A stretch of 32,870 nt of DNA from Acidobacteriota bacterium (GCA_003224855.1 QHZY01000067.1:1-32870); one strand, 5' to 3'. Shown: positions 24,298 to 32,727, counted from the stretch's first letter. Notes: generated by a model not told the origin, from the sequence alone. Translations and numbers: made by a program.

Positions 24298-25225
24298 TTC
24301 CGGCGTAAACCGACATGCATCCGGTGTCGCGGTACGGATTGAGGTCGCTATAGATGGCGTAAGCCAGGCCCTGGCGCTCGCGGATATTCTGAAAAAGGCG
24401 GGAGCTCATTCCGCCACCGAGGATGGTGTTGAGAATGTAGGACGCGTGACGGCGGCTGTGCGCGATTGGATGCGCGGGCACACCGATGCAGATCTGTACC
24501 TGCTCGAGTGATTTCTTGTTGCGAGTCACGATCCGGGAGACGATCTGCGGCTCAGAGCTATGGAAGCCGTTGCTGGCGGGCTCCATGTGTCCGAAATGCT
24601 TGGCCACCGCCGCTACAAACTCCTCGTGCTTGAGATGCCCCGCCGCGCACACGATCAGGTTGCCGGGAATGAAACGCTGGCGATAGAAGTTGAGTACCGG
24701 GTCGCGCTCAAAATTGCGGACAGTTTCCTTGGTGCCGAGAATCGGCTTGCCGAGCGGATGATCTTTCCAGAAATTCTGGGTGAAGATTTCGTGCACGAGA
24801 TAGTCAGGATTGTCCTCATCCATTTTTATCTCTTCGAGGATCACGCCCCGCTCGCGGCTGATGTCATTGGCATTGAATACCGGGTTCAGGACCAGGTCGC
24901 TGAGGATGTCCATGGCGATGGGAATGTGCTCATCGAGAATTTTCACGTTGAAGCAGACACATTCCTTGGCTGTGAAGGCGTCCATGTTGCCGCCGATCGA
25001 ATCGACCTCGCGCGCGATCTGCTCGGCCGAGCGATGCTCGGTCCCTTTGAAGACCATGTGCTCGACAAAATGAGAGATCCCATTCCAGGTCGGGTCTTCA
25101 TCGCGCGAGCCGGTCTTGATCCAAATACCGATCGAAACCGAACGGATGTGCTGCATCTCCTCAGTGATGACCGTCAGGCCATTGGGGAGAATCTCACGCC
25201 GGATATTGCGATCCTGGTTAACCAT
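24281..25225 (-). CDS. M16 family zinc metallopeptidase, C-terminus lost by a frameshifting deletion
   Basis: A pitrilysin/processing-peptidase-like protein. The inverted zinc motif is H52-F-V-E55-H56 with the distal glutamates at 131-132 (GVILEEIKMDEDNPDY). The inactive second half follows, through GGGMSSRLFQNIRERQGLAYAIYS. The frame ends abnormally at YAGTG-WMS, giving 314 residues where relatives have about 420. The expected final helix-rich tail exists downstream in another frame (24144-24297), so a block of about 65 residues was lost with a frameshift. ATG 25225 is chosen; GTG 25261 would add 12 residues. The gene diverges from rlmN. Confidence 0.85.
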   Translation of the reverse strand: MVNQDRNIRREILPNGLTVITEEMQHIRSVSIGIWIKTGSRDEDPTWNGISHFVEHMVFKGTEHRSAEQIAREVDSIGGNMDAFTAKECVCFNVKILDEHIPIAMDILSDLVLNPVFNANDISRERGVILEEIKMDEDNPDYLVHEIFTQNFWKDHPLGKPILGTKETVRNFERDPVLNFYRQRFIPGNLIVCAAGHLKHEEFVAAVAKHFGHMEPASNGFHSSEPQIVSRIVTRNKKSLEQVQICIGVPAHPIAHSRRHASYILNTILGGGMSSRLFQNIRERQGLAYAIYSDLNPYRDTGCMSVYAGTGWMS

Positions 25226-25394
25226 GCTGGCTGGCGGACCCACTTGCGTTCGGGCCGGCACCTTTATTGTGACATACAGATGCAGACTGCGCGAACGGCG
25301 TCAAGTGGTTGATTCTGTGGCGCTTAGATAGAGATGGTAATTTCCCACACAGTTCCTGCCGCCCATCTAGAATGTTTGGAGATCAGGAAATTGC

Positions 25395-26504
25395 ATGCCA
25401 GAAATTAACCACAAACCACTGCTGGGCCTGGATGCCTCAGAGCTGACTGCTTTGGCAGAAGGGTTCCAGCAACCCAGCTACCGGGGGAAGCAGCTGTTTG
25501 AGGCGATTTATCGCAAGAGAATTGAGAGTCTGGATGAGATTTCCACCCTCCCAATCGAGTTTCGCAAGGAACTGAGCGGCCAGGGATACTCGATCCGAAG
25601 CGAGGAGGTGGCGGGCAAGTTCAAGTCCTCTGACGGCACAGCGCGCTACCTGATCAGGTTCCCGGACGGGCAGACAGTCGAAACAGTGTGGATGCCGGAG
25701 GGCGATGATGGCGAGGCGGGCGACGGCAGCGATGCGGATATCGTGGAGAGCGCGCGCAATTTCGGGCGAGCGACGATCTGCGTTTCCAGCCAGGTGGGCT
25801 GCGCGGTCGATTGCCGCTTTTGCCTGACCGGACTTCTGGGCGTGAAGCGGAATCTTACTGCGGGAGAGATCGCCGGGCAGGTGATGGCAGTGCTGCGCGA
25901 TCAGCAGGTCAGTCCTCCGCACGACCGCATCAACCTGGTGTTCATGGGAATGGGAGAACCCTTCCTGAATTATGACAGCTTCATCAAGGCGGCGCGGCTG
26001 CTGGTAGAGGGAGTAGGGATACCGCAGTCGCGCATGACGGTCTCAACGGCCGGGATTGTGCCCCGCATCGGTGACTTTGGAGAAGAAGAGATACGGCCCA
26101 AGCTGGCAATTTCGCTGAACGCCTCGAATGACGAGATGCGAACCCGGCTGATGCCCATCAATCGCAAGTGGGACATGGGCCAACTGCTGGAGGCGGCCAA
26201 GAATTTCCCACTGCGCAACCGGGAGAAAGTCACGTTCGAGTACGTGCTGCTGAGCGAGGTAAATGACGCCCCAGAGCATGCGCGCGAACTGGCGGAGAAA
26301 GTTCGCGGCATTCGCGCCAAAGTGAATCTGATTGCGTGGAACCCGGGCCCGGGGATCGAGTTCAGTACGCCGCAAGCGGAGCGGGTGCTGCGCTTTCAAC
26401 GCATTCTGATCGATAGCGGAACGCCGACCTTTATTCGCCGCCCACGTGGGCGCGACATCTACGCTGCGTGTGGGCAGTTGAAACAGACAATGGAAGCGGC
26501 GTAA
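25395..26504 (+). CDS. rlmN: Dual-specificity rRNA/tRNA adenine-C2 methyltransferase RlmN
   Basis: RlmN methylates C2 of A2503 in 23S rRNA and A37 of some tRNAs by radical-SAM chemistry. The 369-residue protein has the cluster motif C136-x3-C140-x2-C143 (GCAVDCRFC). The two catalytic cysteines are C129 (ATICVSSQ) and C359 (YAACGQL). GEPFLNYD, STAGIVPRI and SLNA motifs are also present. A polar acidic insertion at about 101-122 (EGDDGEAGDGSD) is unusual but lies in a variable loop. The ATG is preceded by GGAGATCAGGAAA. Confidence 0.95.
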   Translation: MPEINHKPLLGLDASELTALAEGFQQPSYRGKQLFEAIYRKRIESLDEISTLPIEFRKELSGQGYSIRSEEVAGKFKSSDGTARYLIRFPDGQTVETVWMPEGDDGEAGDGSDADIVESARNFGRATICVSSQVGCAVDCRFCLTGLLGVKRNLTAGEIAGQVMAVLRDQQVSPPHDRINLVFMGMGEPFLNYDSFIKAARLLVEGVGIPQSRMTVSTAGIVPRIGDFGEEEIRPKLAISLNASNDEMRTRLMPINRKWDMGQLLEAAKNFPLRNREKVTFEYVLLSEVNDAPEHARELAEKVRGIRAKVNLIAWNPGPGIEFSTPQAERVLRFQRILIDSGTPTFIRRPRGRDIYAACGQLKQTMEAA

Positions 26505-26548
26505 GTAAGATTTGGAAAGGGAAGCAGCTGGTCGAAGGAGCAGGACGC

Positions 26549-26725
26549 ATGCACCTGCTGAAACGCCCACTGCTCGAATACAATCCAAACCTTTCGGGCA
26601 AAAACGATGCAGTAGCTGAGCCGGCGCATGACCTGCCGATAAACCTGCAATTTTCATCCCGTATTCCGATGGTCGACGTGGGCGGGAGCATTTCTTTCGA
26701 TGACAGCATTGCGGAAATCACCTGA
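26549..26725 (+). CDS. Possible small protein, 58 residues
   Basis: An open frame begins MHLLKRPLLEYNPNL and ends VGGSISFDDSIAEIT. AAGGAG and AGGA lie a few bases upstream of the ATG. No motif, signal peptide or membrane helix is visible, and I do not recognise a family. It lies 44 bases downstream of rlmN in the same direction and could be translated from that message. It may also be chance. Confidence 0.3.
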   Translation: MHLLKRPLLEYNPNLSGKNDAVAEPAHDLPINLQFSSRIPMVDVGGSISFDDSIAEIT

Positions 26726-26786
26726 CGTCCGTCCACCGGTAGTTTGACCAGAGCCGCTGACCCGGGCTTCCGTCTTTTCGCCGAAC

Positions 26787-27329
26787 TTAACGACGAACCG
26801 CGTGTGCGGCCACGTACTGGCCATCGTAGGTGACTTGCCAGCTCTTGCCGCCATCGCGCGAGATTTCGATCACCTGGTGGACCTTGCCGCCAGGCAGCGG
26901 CGTGAGAGTCGTACGGTCCAGGTGCGATTTGCCGTCGGCGTGGGGGATTTCGCCCTGAAAGCGCACCCCGCCGTCAGGAAACTCCGCGATTAGTTGCTTT
27001 TCTTTTAGCGGGCCCGCGTCAGTGACCCACACCTGCTTCCATGATTTTGTGGCAGCGACGTAGTAGAAAAGGCTTTTGCCTTCCCCGCTGCCGTCGGCTT
27101 CCCGCCAATTTTCTACCAGGGCGCAGTCTTTTAATATTTTCTCGACTACGTCTGTGCCATCCAGTTTGCCGTCTACATAGACATCCCAGTGTCCTATCCA
27201 GAAATCGAGCTTTCCGTAAGCCGGATCGTGACACCCAGGTATGGGACTCTGGCCACTCACATTCGAGGTCGAGCTTAGAGTGAACATCAATAAGGCGAGC
27301 CTGATCACTATCAGCCGTATAGTTCGCAT
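26787..27329 (-). CDS. Secreted protein of unknown function (DUF1579-like pattern)
   Basis: The 180-residue product starts with a signal peptide (MRTIRLIVIRLALLMFTLSS, cleavage near VSGQ). The mature region has LDFWIGHWDVYVDGKLDG, then ENWREADGSGEGKSLFYY and WKQVWVTDAG. This order resembles the DUF1579/lipocalin-like families common in acidobacterial genomes. No ligand is known. ATG 27329 is chosen because GAGG lies eight bases upstream; the TTG at 27335 has no such site. It appears to be a single gene, convergent with rlmN and divergent from the PilZ gene at 27441. Confidence 0.65.
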   Translation of the reverse strand: MRTIRLIVIRLALLMFTLSSTSNVSGQSPIPGCHDPAYGKLDFWIGHWDVYVDGKLDGTDVVEKILKDCALVENWREADGSGEGKSLFYYVAATKSWKQVWVTDAGPLKEKQLIAEFPDGGVRFQGEIPHADGKSHLDRTTLTPLPGGKVHQVIEISRDGGKSWQVTYDGQYVAAHAVRR

Positions 27330-27440
27330 CCGCAATACCTCAGGCTGAGAGTGACGGGAAGCAGCAGCAAACGTTACCAGTCCTGAAATTTCGAGCTTGC
27401 CGATCGCAGGGCAAGGTGGTGCATTACAATAGCCGCTTCC

Positions 27441-27815
27441 ATGAGCGAAACCGACAAATCCGGCGGGTCTTCGGGCCCTGAATCTTCCGGAACAAAGGGA
27501 AATTCCGAGCGCAGGTCATCCGACCGGCTCAAGACTCAGGTTCCGGTGACGATAAATGCAAAGGATGCTGGAAAGCTGAGTGGACAGAGCCGCGACCTGA
27601 GCCTGGGCGGGATCTTCCTCTACACTGACCGCTCCTTTGAAGAAGGAAGCGAATTAGAATTGGTGCTGGTGCTGCCGGCGGAGCTTACGGGCGGGGAGAA
27701 GCAGTGGGTATGCTGTCGTGGGTCGGTGATCCGCGTGGAGCAGGCTGCCAACGGCGGTTTTGGTATAGCAGCCCGGCTGGACGGCATGTCGGCGATGCCG
27801 GAGCTGAGCAGCTGA
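27441..27815 (+). CDS. PilZ-domain protein
   Basis: The 124-residue protein is a short polar N-terminus followed by one PilZ domain. Both cyclic di-GMP motifs are present: RSSDR (R25-x3-R29) and DLSLGG (52-57, fitting DxSxxG), followed by IFLYTDRSFEEGSELEL. It should therefore be a cytosolic c-di-GMP binder. It has no fused output domain, so it probably acts on a partner protein. It is monocistronic in appearance. The HD-GYP phosphodiesterase at 7420 is a candidate upstream enzyme, by inference only. Confidence 0.85.
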   Translation: MSETDKSGGSSGPESSGTKGNSERRSSDRLKTQVPVTINAKDAGKLSGQSRDLSLGGIFLYTDRSFEEGSELELVLVLPAELTGGEKQWVCCRGSVIRVEQAANGGFGIAARLDGMSAMPELSS

Positions 27816-27947
27816 AGCCTGGTTCGGGGATCGAGTGCCGAAACTCTGCAACTTTTGAGCAATTTTTAATGCACGAATAGGCCACTTGGTGCATAATGCT
27901 GGCCCGCGAATTGCTTTGCGTAATTGCTGTCAGAGAAATGTTTTGCT

Positions 27948-28289
27948 ATGTGGATTGAGAAATTAACCGAAGGCCTGCTGCGAGTGCTCACCCCGCTCGG
28001 CCCCCGTTATATACGGCCCAGCTTCAGGCAGCGCCTGTATCTGGTTTGGATTTTCCGCAACTTTCAGGTTCTGCCAATGCAGGTGCTCAGCAACCGTCAG
28101 CGCCGGCTGGTGGATGATTTGTGCGCCCGCCAGAATTTCGTTTCGCCGGTTCTGGCAGATGGAGTGGAAGCCCCGCTGCTCGGCACGTTTGAGCGTCGTC
28201 CGCCGATTGAAGAAGAACGCCCGCCGCGCCGTCCCAGCACCAGCGTGGGCGAAGTTCCCTTTGCTGCCGACGCCAAGCAGCGTCCCTAG
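27948..28289 (+). CDS. Hypothetical protein, basic N-terminus and proline-rich tail
   Basis: The 113-residue product begins MWIEKLTEGLLRVLTPLGPRY. A helical basic region follows (RQRLYLVWIFRNFQVLPMQVLSNRQRRLVDDL, about 25-57), and the tail is proline- and arginine-rich (RRPPIEEERPPRRPSTS). No signal peptide or clear membrane helix is seen, and the family is not recognised. ATG 27948 is preferred to the TTG at 27924, although its ribosome binding site is weak. It lies directly upstream of tRNA-Lys. Confidence 0.55.
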   Translation: MWIEKLTEGLLRVLTPLGPRYIRPSFRQRLYLVWIFRNFQVLPMQVLSNRQRRLVDDLCARQNFVSPVLADGVEAPLLGTFERRPPIEEERPPRRPSTSVGEVPFAADAKQRP

Positions 28290-28325
28290 TTCGCGCCTGT
28301 CTTCTACTAGGAAAATTTTGGATGA

Positions 28326-28331
28326 TATAAT
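28326..28331 (+). promoter_or_regulatory. Candidate tRNA-Lys promoter -10 hexamer
   Basis: A perfect TATAAT lies 32 bases before the mature tRNA 5' end. The -35 region at the right spacing (TCTACT) is poor. Confidence 0.45.
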
Positions 28332-28362
28332 CTCGGTTCGTCCTACCTGTAGCCATCCTAGC

Positions 28363-28437
<75 letters not shown>

Positions 28438-28438
<1 letters not shown>

Positions 28439-28457
28439 AACATTTCTCGCAATGTTT
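28438..28457 (+). other. Hairpin immediately 3' of tRNA-Lys
   Basis: AAACATT, loop TCTCGC and AATGTTT form a perfect 7-bp AT-rich stem beginning on the last A of the tRNA. It may mark tRNA 3' processing or weak termination. It buries the ATG at 28452, which supports the downstream TTG as the kdsC start. Confidence 0.5.
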
Positions 28458-28469
28458 GACGGAGGTGCA

Positions 28470-29027
28470 TTGACAGAATTAAAAAAAATTTCGCCTGCCC
28501 TCAAAAAACGCGCCAGCCAGATAAAAGTCCTCTTGATGGATGTGGACGGCACTATGACCGATGGCAGCGTGACCCTTCTCTCACAGAACGACGGCAGCGC
28601 TCTCGAAATAAAAACTTTCGATGCGCACGATGGCCAGGGGCTGACACTGGCCCATACCGCCGGGCTGCGCACCGGATGCATCACCGGCCGCCAGAGTTCT
28701 GCGCTGATGCGGCGCGCACAAGAGATGAAGATGGACTTCATCTATATGAAACAGCCGCTCAAGATGCCGGCGTATGAGGAAATTCTGCGTAAGGCGGGCG
28801 TTGCCGATTTTGCGGTTGGCTATATCGGAGATGATCTTCCGGATATCCCGTTGATGAAACGCGCAGGGCTGGCGGTCGCGGTGGGAGATGCGGTCCCTGA
28901 AGTCAAGAAAGCCGCGCATTACACCACCAAAGCGCTCGCGGGCAGAGGAGCGGTGCGGGAAGCAGTCGAACTTATCCTGAAATCGAAAGGCATCTGGGAA
29001 GAGATGATCGACAAAGCGCGAGCGTGA
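28470..29027 (+). CDS. kdsC: KDO-8-phosphate phosphatase KdsC-type HAD enzyme
   Basis: The protein belongs to the HAD subclass C0 phosphatases. Members release 3-deoxy-D-manno-octulosonate from its 8-phosphate for lipopolysaccharide core synthesis. Motif I is DVDGTMTDG, followed by FDAHDGQG, the family loop. CITGRQS is motif II, and GYIGDDLPDIPLM gives the acid motif. TTG 28470 is chosen because GGAGG lies at 28461-28465. The ATG at 28452 has no ribosome binding site and lies inside a hairpin, but would add only six residues. From the TTG the length is 185 residues, normal for KdsC. Other kds genes are not in the window. Confidence 0.88.
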   Translation: MTELKKISPALKKRASQIKVLLMDVDGTMTDGSVTLLSQNDGSALEIKTFDAHDGQGLTLAHTAGLRTGCITGRQSSALMRRAQEMKMDFIYMKQPLKMPAYEEILRKAGVADFAVGYIGDDLPDIPLMKRAGLAVAVGDAVPEVKKAAHYTTKALAGRGAVREAVELILKSKGIWEEMIDKARA

Positions 29028-29041
29028 TCGGGTAAGCGAGC

Positions 29042-29941
29042 ATGCCCGAACTGCCTGACATCATGGCCTACATCACTGCGCTTGAGCCGCGCGTGCTTGG
29101 GACGACATTGGAAAGCTTGCGAGTGGCGAGTCCTTTTTTGTTGCGAACGGTCGATCCGCCGGTGACAAGCGCGCAGGGACGCACGGTGCGCGAGCTGCGA
29201 AGAATTGGCAAGCGCGTCGCATTCGGATTAGCAGGAGACCTGTGGCTGGTGCTGCACCTGATGATCGCCGGCCGCCTGCATTGGCGGGCCCGGGACGCCA
29301 AGCTCGCAGGGCGGAATCAGCTGGCGGCATTCGATTTTGCAGATGGCTCGCTGGTGCTGACGGAAGCGGGATCGAAGCGGCGAGCTTCGCTGCACGTTCT
29401 GCAAGGCGAAGGAAATCTACGCGAGCTGGATGCCGGCGGGATCGATGTGTTCGCCAGCGATCTGGAGTCGTTCAAGGCCGCGCTCACCGCTGAGAACCGA
29501 ACGCTGAAAAGGGCGCTGACCGATCCTCGCGTAGTGGATGGCATCGGCAACGCCTATTCAGATGAAATTCTGCACGCTGCGCAGCTCTCTCCGATTGCGC
29601 TGACGCACAAGCTGAACGCTGCAGAGTGGGAGCGCCTGTTTGCCGCGACGCGCTCCACGCTGCAACGCTGGATTGACGCACTGAATAAAGAAGCACGCGC
29701 GAAATTCCCAGAAAAAGTGACTGCCTTTCGAAAAGATATGGCGGTGCACGGGCGCTACGGAGAGCCGTGTACCCGGTGTGGAGAGAAGATTCTGCGAATC
29801 CGCTACGCAGATAATGAGACCAATTATTGCGCCCGCTGCCAGACCGGCGGACGAGTGCTGGCTGATCGCAGCCTTTCAAGACTGCTGGGATCGGACTGGC
29901 CGCGGTCGTTGGATGAACTGGAAGCGCTCGAGCGGCGGTGA
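29042..29941 (+). CDS. Fpg/Nei-family DNA glycosylase
   Basis: This is a base-excision repair glycosylase/AP lyase of 299 residues. Catalytic P2 and E3 open the protein (MPELPDIMAYI), and the beta lysine K57 lies in RRIGKRVAF. The helix-two-turn-helix is in DGIGNAYSDEILHAAQLSP. The zinc finger has CTRC, a 16-residue spacer and CARC. The classic Fpg start PELPEVE is PELPDIM here, a variant seen in uncharacterised subfamilies, so specificity for oxidised purines versus pyrimidines is open. It starts 15 bases after kdsC and is probably co-transcribed. Confidence 0.9.
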   Translation: MPELPDIMAYITALEPRVLGTTLESLRVASPFLLRTVDPPVTSAQGRTVRELRRIGKRVAFGLAGDLWLVLHLMIAGRLHWRARDAKLAGRNQLAAFDFADGSLVLTEAGSKRRASLHVLQGEGNLRELDAGGIDVFASDLESFKAALTAENRTLKRALTDPRVVDGIGNAYSDEILHAAQLSPIALTHKLNAAEWERLFAATRSTLQRWIDALNKEARAKFPEKVTAFRKDMAVHGRYGEPCTRCGEKILRIRYADNETNYCARCQTGGRVLADRSLSRLLGSDWPRSLDELEALERR

Positions 29942-29967
29942 TCAGGAAACCGCTGTTAAACGGTATT

Positions 29968-29998
29968 CCCACTTCTCGCAAGAACAGCGAGAAGTGGG
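29968..29998. repeat. Perfect 12-bp intergenic palindrome (REP-like)
   Basis: CCCACTTCTCGC, loop AAGAACA and GCGAGAAGTGGG form a perfect 12-bp stem between the convergent glycosylase and permease genes. There is no T-run, so it is not a typical intrinsic terminator. The form suits a REP-type element or a bidirectional RNA 3' end. Confidence 0.75.
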
Positions 29999-30020
29999 CA
30001 CCCGGCTGAATCTAAAGCAA

Positions 30021-30941
30021 TCAGATCGGGCCGCGCGAGCGGCGCATCCTCACCGCTGCAAACAGAAAGACTGCGGCGACGACCAACCCAGTCCACAGAT
30101 CTGGATTGCTGAAGAAGTGATGAGGAAGCAGCGAAGCCATAAAGTCCTGTGCGTGGTCATGTGATTGCATGCTCCTGGATCCCATGAAGCGATATTGCAA
30201 CAGGTTCAAAAAATAGGAGGTATTGAACGCCAGCTTTTCAACTCCGCAAATCACAAACGGCGGCAGCAAGGCCCACATAAACGGCGCGCGTGGCGCCCAG
30301 GCCGAAACCAGCAACAGCCAGGCGTAAAGTGGCGCGTACCACAAGCCATGAACCGTCACCAGGTGATACAGCCAGATCAATGGGATACGCAGAACCGATG
30401 CCTGCGTCCATAGTCCGGTAATGCTAACGCCGCTGCCTGCGAAGATTGCGCTGCTCACTAACAGCATGAGGTACTCGGTGGCAAGGGTTATGCCGAAGCC
30501 AAGCAGCGGCAGCACCAGAACCGGAATGCTGAGCTTCGAGATCACGGCGGTGACATCCGATACCGGCAGCGACTTCCAGAAAAGGATGCTGCGATCACGC
30601 CGCTCGCCGTAAAGAGCGTCCAGGCAGTAGAAGATGCTCAGAATCAGAGCTGTCGCCATCATCAGGCCTGCCAACAGTTCGTAGCGTGAGGAGAGTAAGC
30701 CTTGCACTTGCGCCGCGTAATCGGAAGACGCTGCGATCCGCCGCCGCATCGCAATCATGTTGACCATGACGCCGGACAAGAAGACCGCGCCCGCCGCCAG
30801 TGGAGCCATGTAGAGATACCGGTTCTCCCAAAGCTCTCGTCGAATCGACCAATACAGGGGACGAGCGGCGGTGCTGATCCTGGCCGCGTATCCTTCCCAT
30901 TGAAACGAGGGTTCAGTGATTGGAGTTGATTGGGCATTCAT
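30021..30941 (-). CDS. ABC-2 type transporter permease
   Basis: The 306-residue membrane protein has about six hydrophobic segments: at about 45-65, 90-110, 140-165, 185-225, 230-250 and 280-298. FYCLDALYGERRDRSILFWKSLPVSD is the conserved loop of permeases paired with YtrB-like ATPases. The exported substrate is unknown; relatives are often induced by cell-wall stress. Its ATG overlaps the stop of the upstream GntR::ABC gene by four bases (ATGA), so it is translationally coupled to its presumed ATPase. Confidence 0.82.
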   Translation of the reverse strand: MNAQSTPITEPSFQWEGYAARISTAARPLYWSIRRELWENRYLYMAPLAAGAVFLSGVMVNMIAMRRRIAASSDYAAQVQGLLSSRYELLAGLMMATALILSIFYCLDALYGERRDRSILFWKSLPVSDVTAVISKLSIPVLVLPLLGFGITLATEYLMLLVSSAIFAGSGVSITGLWTQASVLRIPLIWLYHLVTVHGLWYAPLYAWLLLVSAWAPRAPFMWALLPPFVICGVEKLAFNTSYFLNLLQYRFMGSRSMQSHDHAQDFMASLLPHHFFSNPDLWTGLVVAAVFLFAAVRMRRSRGPI

Positions 30942-32068
30942 ATTGCCGCTCCTTGTGCCACGCGGGCCTGGTTTTCCATTACTGCCACGAACAAGTCTGC
31001 AATGTTGGGCGTACGAACTTCGCCCAATTGCATGAGCCGACCGCGTTCGACGCGATCGAACATCAGAATGGTGCGCCCGAACACCTGGCGTTCGTAGATC
31101 GGCTTCAGCGTCCGCGCCGCAGCCACCTGGTCTGGATTGACGGTGACTTCCATATAGCGCGACTCGACCTCATCCATGCTGCAACTGAGCACGACTCGCC
31201 CGCGTTCGATGAACAATAAATCCGTCAAGATGTGCTGCAACTCTTCGACCTGATGGGTGGTCACAATGATGGTGCGGCTGCGGTCAAAGTAGTCGTTCAG
31301 CAGGGAATCGTAAAACTGCTTGCGAAAAAGAATGTCGAGCCCAAGGGTTGGCTCATCGAGTACCAGTAATCTGGCATCGATCGCCATGATGAGCGCGAGA
31401 TGGAGCTGCGCCACCATCCCTTTGGACAGATGCTTGACTCTGCGCTCAAGGCTGATGCTGGTCTTTGCGAGGAAACCTTCCGCCTTGGCGCGGTCAAATC
31501 TCGGGTGTACGCCGGCGACGAAGTCCAGGGCCTGCGAGACCTTTATCCAGCGCGGCAGAACGGCAACGTCGGCGATGAAGCAGACATCGCGCATCAGCAG
31601 ATCGCGCTCTTTCCAGGGATCGCGTCCGAGAACGCGCAGTTCTCCCTGATATGGAATCAGGCCGAGCATGGCGTTCAGTGCAGTAGTGGATCTCTTTACG
31701 GATTTCGACTGGACACCGCCCGTGCCGTCCAGCAGTTCCTCCGTGTTCAGGCCGAGACGCTGAATCATGGCCACAATCCTGGGCCATTCTTCCTCCAGAA
31801 ACTTCTGGCGCTCGCCTTTCAGCAGCAGATTGCGCGCTCCATCTTTGACGAACATGCCCAGCCCCCGCCTCTTCTCGACCAGTTTTTCATCCACCAGTTC
31901 CTGATATCCCTTCAGGACCGTGAGCGGATTAAGCCGGTAATCTGCCGCTACCGTGCGCACCGATGGCAGCGGATCGCCTTCTTTGAGCACGCCGTCCAGG
32001 ATCATCGCTACCACGCGATCCCGCAGCTGGCGGTAAATCGGCTGATTGTCGTTCCACTCACGGTCCAT
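30938..32068 (-). CDS. GntR (YtrA-type) regulator fused to an ABC ATPase that lacks Walker A
   Basis: The 376-residue frame is a hybrid. Residues 1-115 form a YtrA-type GntR regulator (QPIYRQLRDRVV, the winged helix GDPLPSVRTVAADYRLNP, GYQELVDEKLVEKRRGLGMFV). From about 128 it is an ABC ATPase: TTALNAMLGLIPYQG, signature LSKGM at 214-218, Walker B LLVLDEP at 234-240, H-loop VTTHQ. The ATPase begins exactly after the point where GPNGAGK should stand. Its first 40 or so residues and Walker A are missing, with the regulator stop and any gap between genes. It should not hydrolyse ATP. A loss of about 200 nt at about 31690 from an ordinary two-gene operon explains it. ATG 32068 follows AGGA. Confidence 0.85.
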   Translation of the reverse strand: MDREWNDNQPIYRQLRDRVVAMILDGVLKEGDPLPSVRTVAADYRLNPLTVLKGYQELVDEKLVEKRRGLGMFVKDGARNLLLKGERQKFLEEEWPRIVAMIQRLGLNTEELLDGTGGVQSKSVKRSTTALNAMLGLIPYQGELRVLGRDPWKERDLLMRDVCFIADVAVLPRWIKVSQALDFVAGVHPRFDRAKAEGFLAKTSISLERRVKHLSKGMVAQLHLALIMAIDARLLVLDEPTLGLDILFRKQFYDSLLNDYFDRSRTIIVTTHQVEELQHILTDLLFIERGRVVLSCSMDEVESRYMEVTVNPDQVAAARTLKPIYERQVFGRTILMFDRVERGRLMQLGEVRTPNIADLFVAVMENQARVAQGAAI

Positions 32069-32106
32069 TCCGGTTCCTGTACGGGTTAATTCAACCAAGC
32101 TCGGAG

Positions 32107-32727
32107 TTACTGTGTTCGGGTAAGATCCATGCGCGCGTGAATCTGCTTGCCTCCCGGGATCATGTAGGTCCAGTCCTCAACGTGGTGATTGGCATCGACG
32201 CTGGTGAAAACGGCATGGTACATGTTGCCGAACTGAGTGCTACCCGCAAGGTCGAGGAAGTCGAACTCTACTGTTTTGCCATCCGGCGAGTTTCGCGCAA
32301 CCATTCGCGGCCGATTCCCGGCGTCACAATAGTGCGTCAGTAACAGGCGGTCACTGTCGAGATAAAACATGGTGACTGGGTGGTCGTAACGCGTCGGGTC
32401 GTCAGGCACGCTCGGGTCCTTCATCTCATGCACCAGAGTGTTTCCGCGCGAGGTCACCCTCAAGGAAACCTGGACCAGTGCCCCATTTTTAATGTCCTTC
32501 TGCGGAGGATCAGCTGTCACCGGACCTTGCCAGACTCCCGCGAGGTTTTTTATCTGGGCGAAAGTCTGCGCGGCAGGGCTGGGGACATCAGTGTTCGATG
32601 CATGGGACATTTGCGGTTGCTGAGAATCCATTTTTTGCGAGTCATACTTCGGCGCGTCCGATGACTGCGCGAAAGTCAAGCTCGAAAGATACAGAACAAA
32701 GACCGAGACAATGCCAACCGATCTCAT
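32107..32727 (-). CDS. Secreted protein of unknown function
   Basis: The 206-residue protein has a signal peptide (MRSVGIVSVFVLYLSSLTFA, cut before QSSDAP). A Ser/Gln-rich spacer precedes a beta-rich domain with LAGVWQGPVTADPPQKD, then SRGNTLVHEM, FYLDSDRLLLTHYC and FDFLDLAG. The layout resembles lipocalin-like periplasmic proteins, but I cannot assign a family. AGGAG lies eight bases before the ATG. It stands 38 bases upstream of the GntR::ABC hybrid and in the same direction, so read-through is possible. Confidence 0.7.
   Translation of the reverse strand: MRSVGIVSVFVLYLSSLTFAQSSDAPKYDSQKMDSQQPQMSHASNTDVPSPAAQTFAQIKNLAGVWQGPVTADPPQKDIKNGALVQVSLRVTSRGNTLVHEMKDPSVPDDPTRYDHPVTMFYLDSDRLLLTHYCDAGNRPRMVARNSPDGKTVEFDFLDLAGSTQFGNMYHAVFTSVDANHHVEDWTYMIPGGKQIHARMDLTRTQ

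Noticed and set aside
24560-25312. Long open frame (250 codons) on the plus strand opposite the M16 peptidase
   Set aside because: It mirrors the codon pattern of the M16 gene, has no family features and no ribosome binding site. The M16 strand has clear catalytic motifs.
31400-32089. Long open frame (229 codons) opposite the GntR::ABC gene
   Set aside because: Shadow frame. The other strand carries recognisable winged-helix and ABC motifs.
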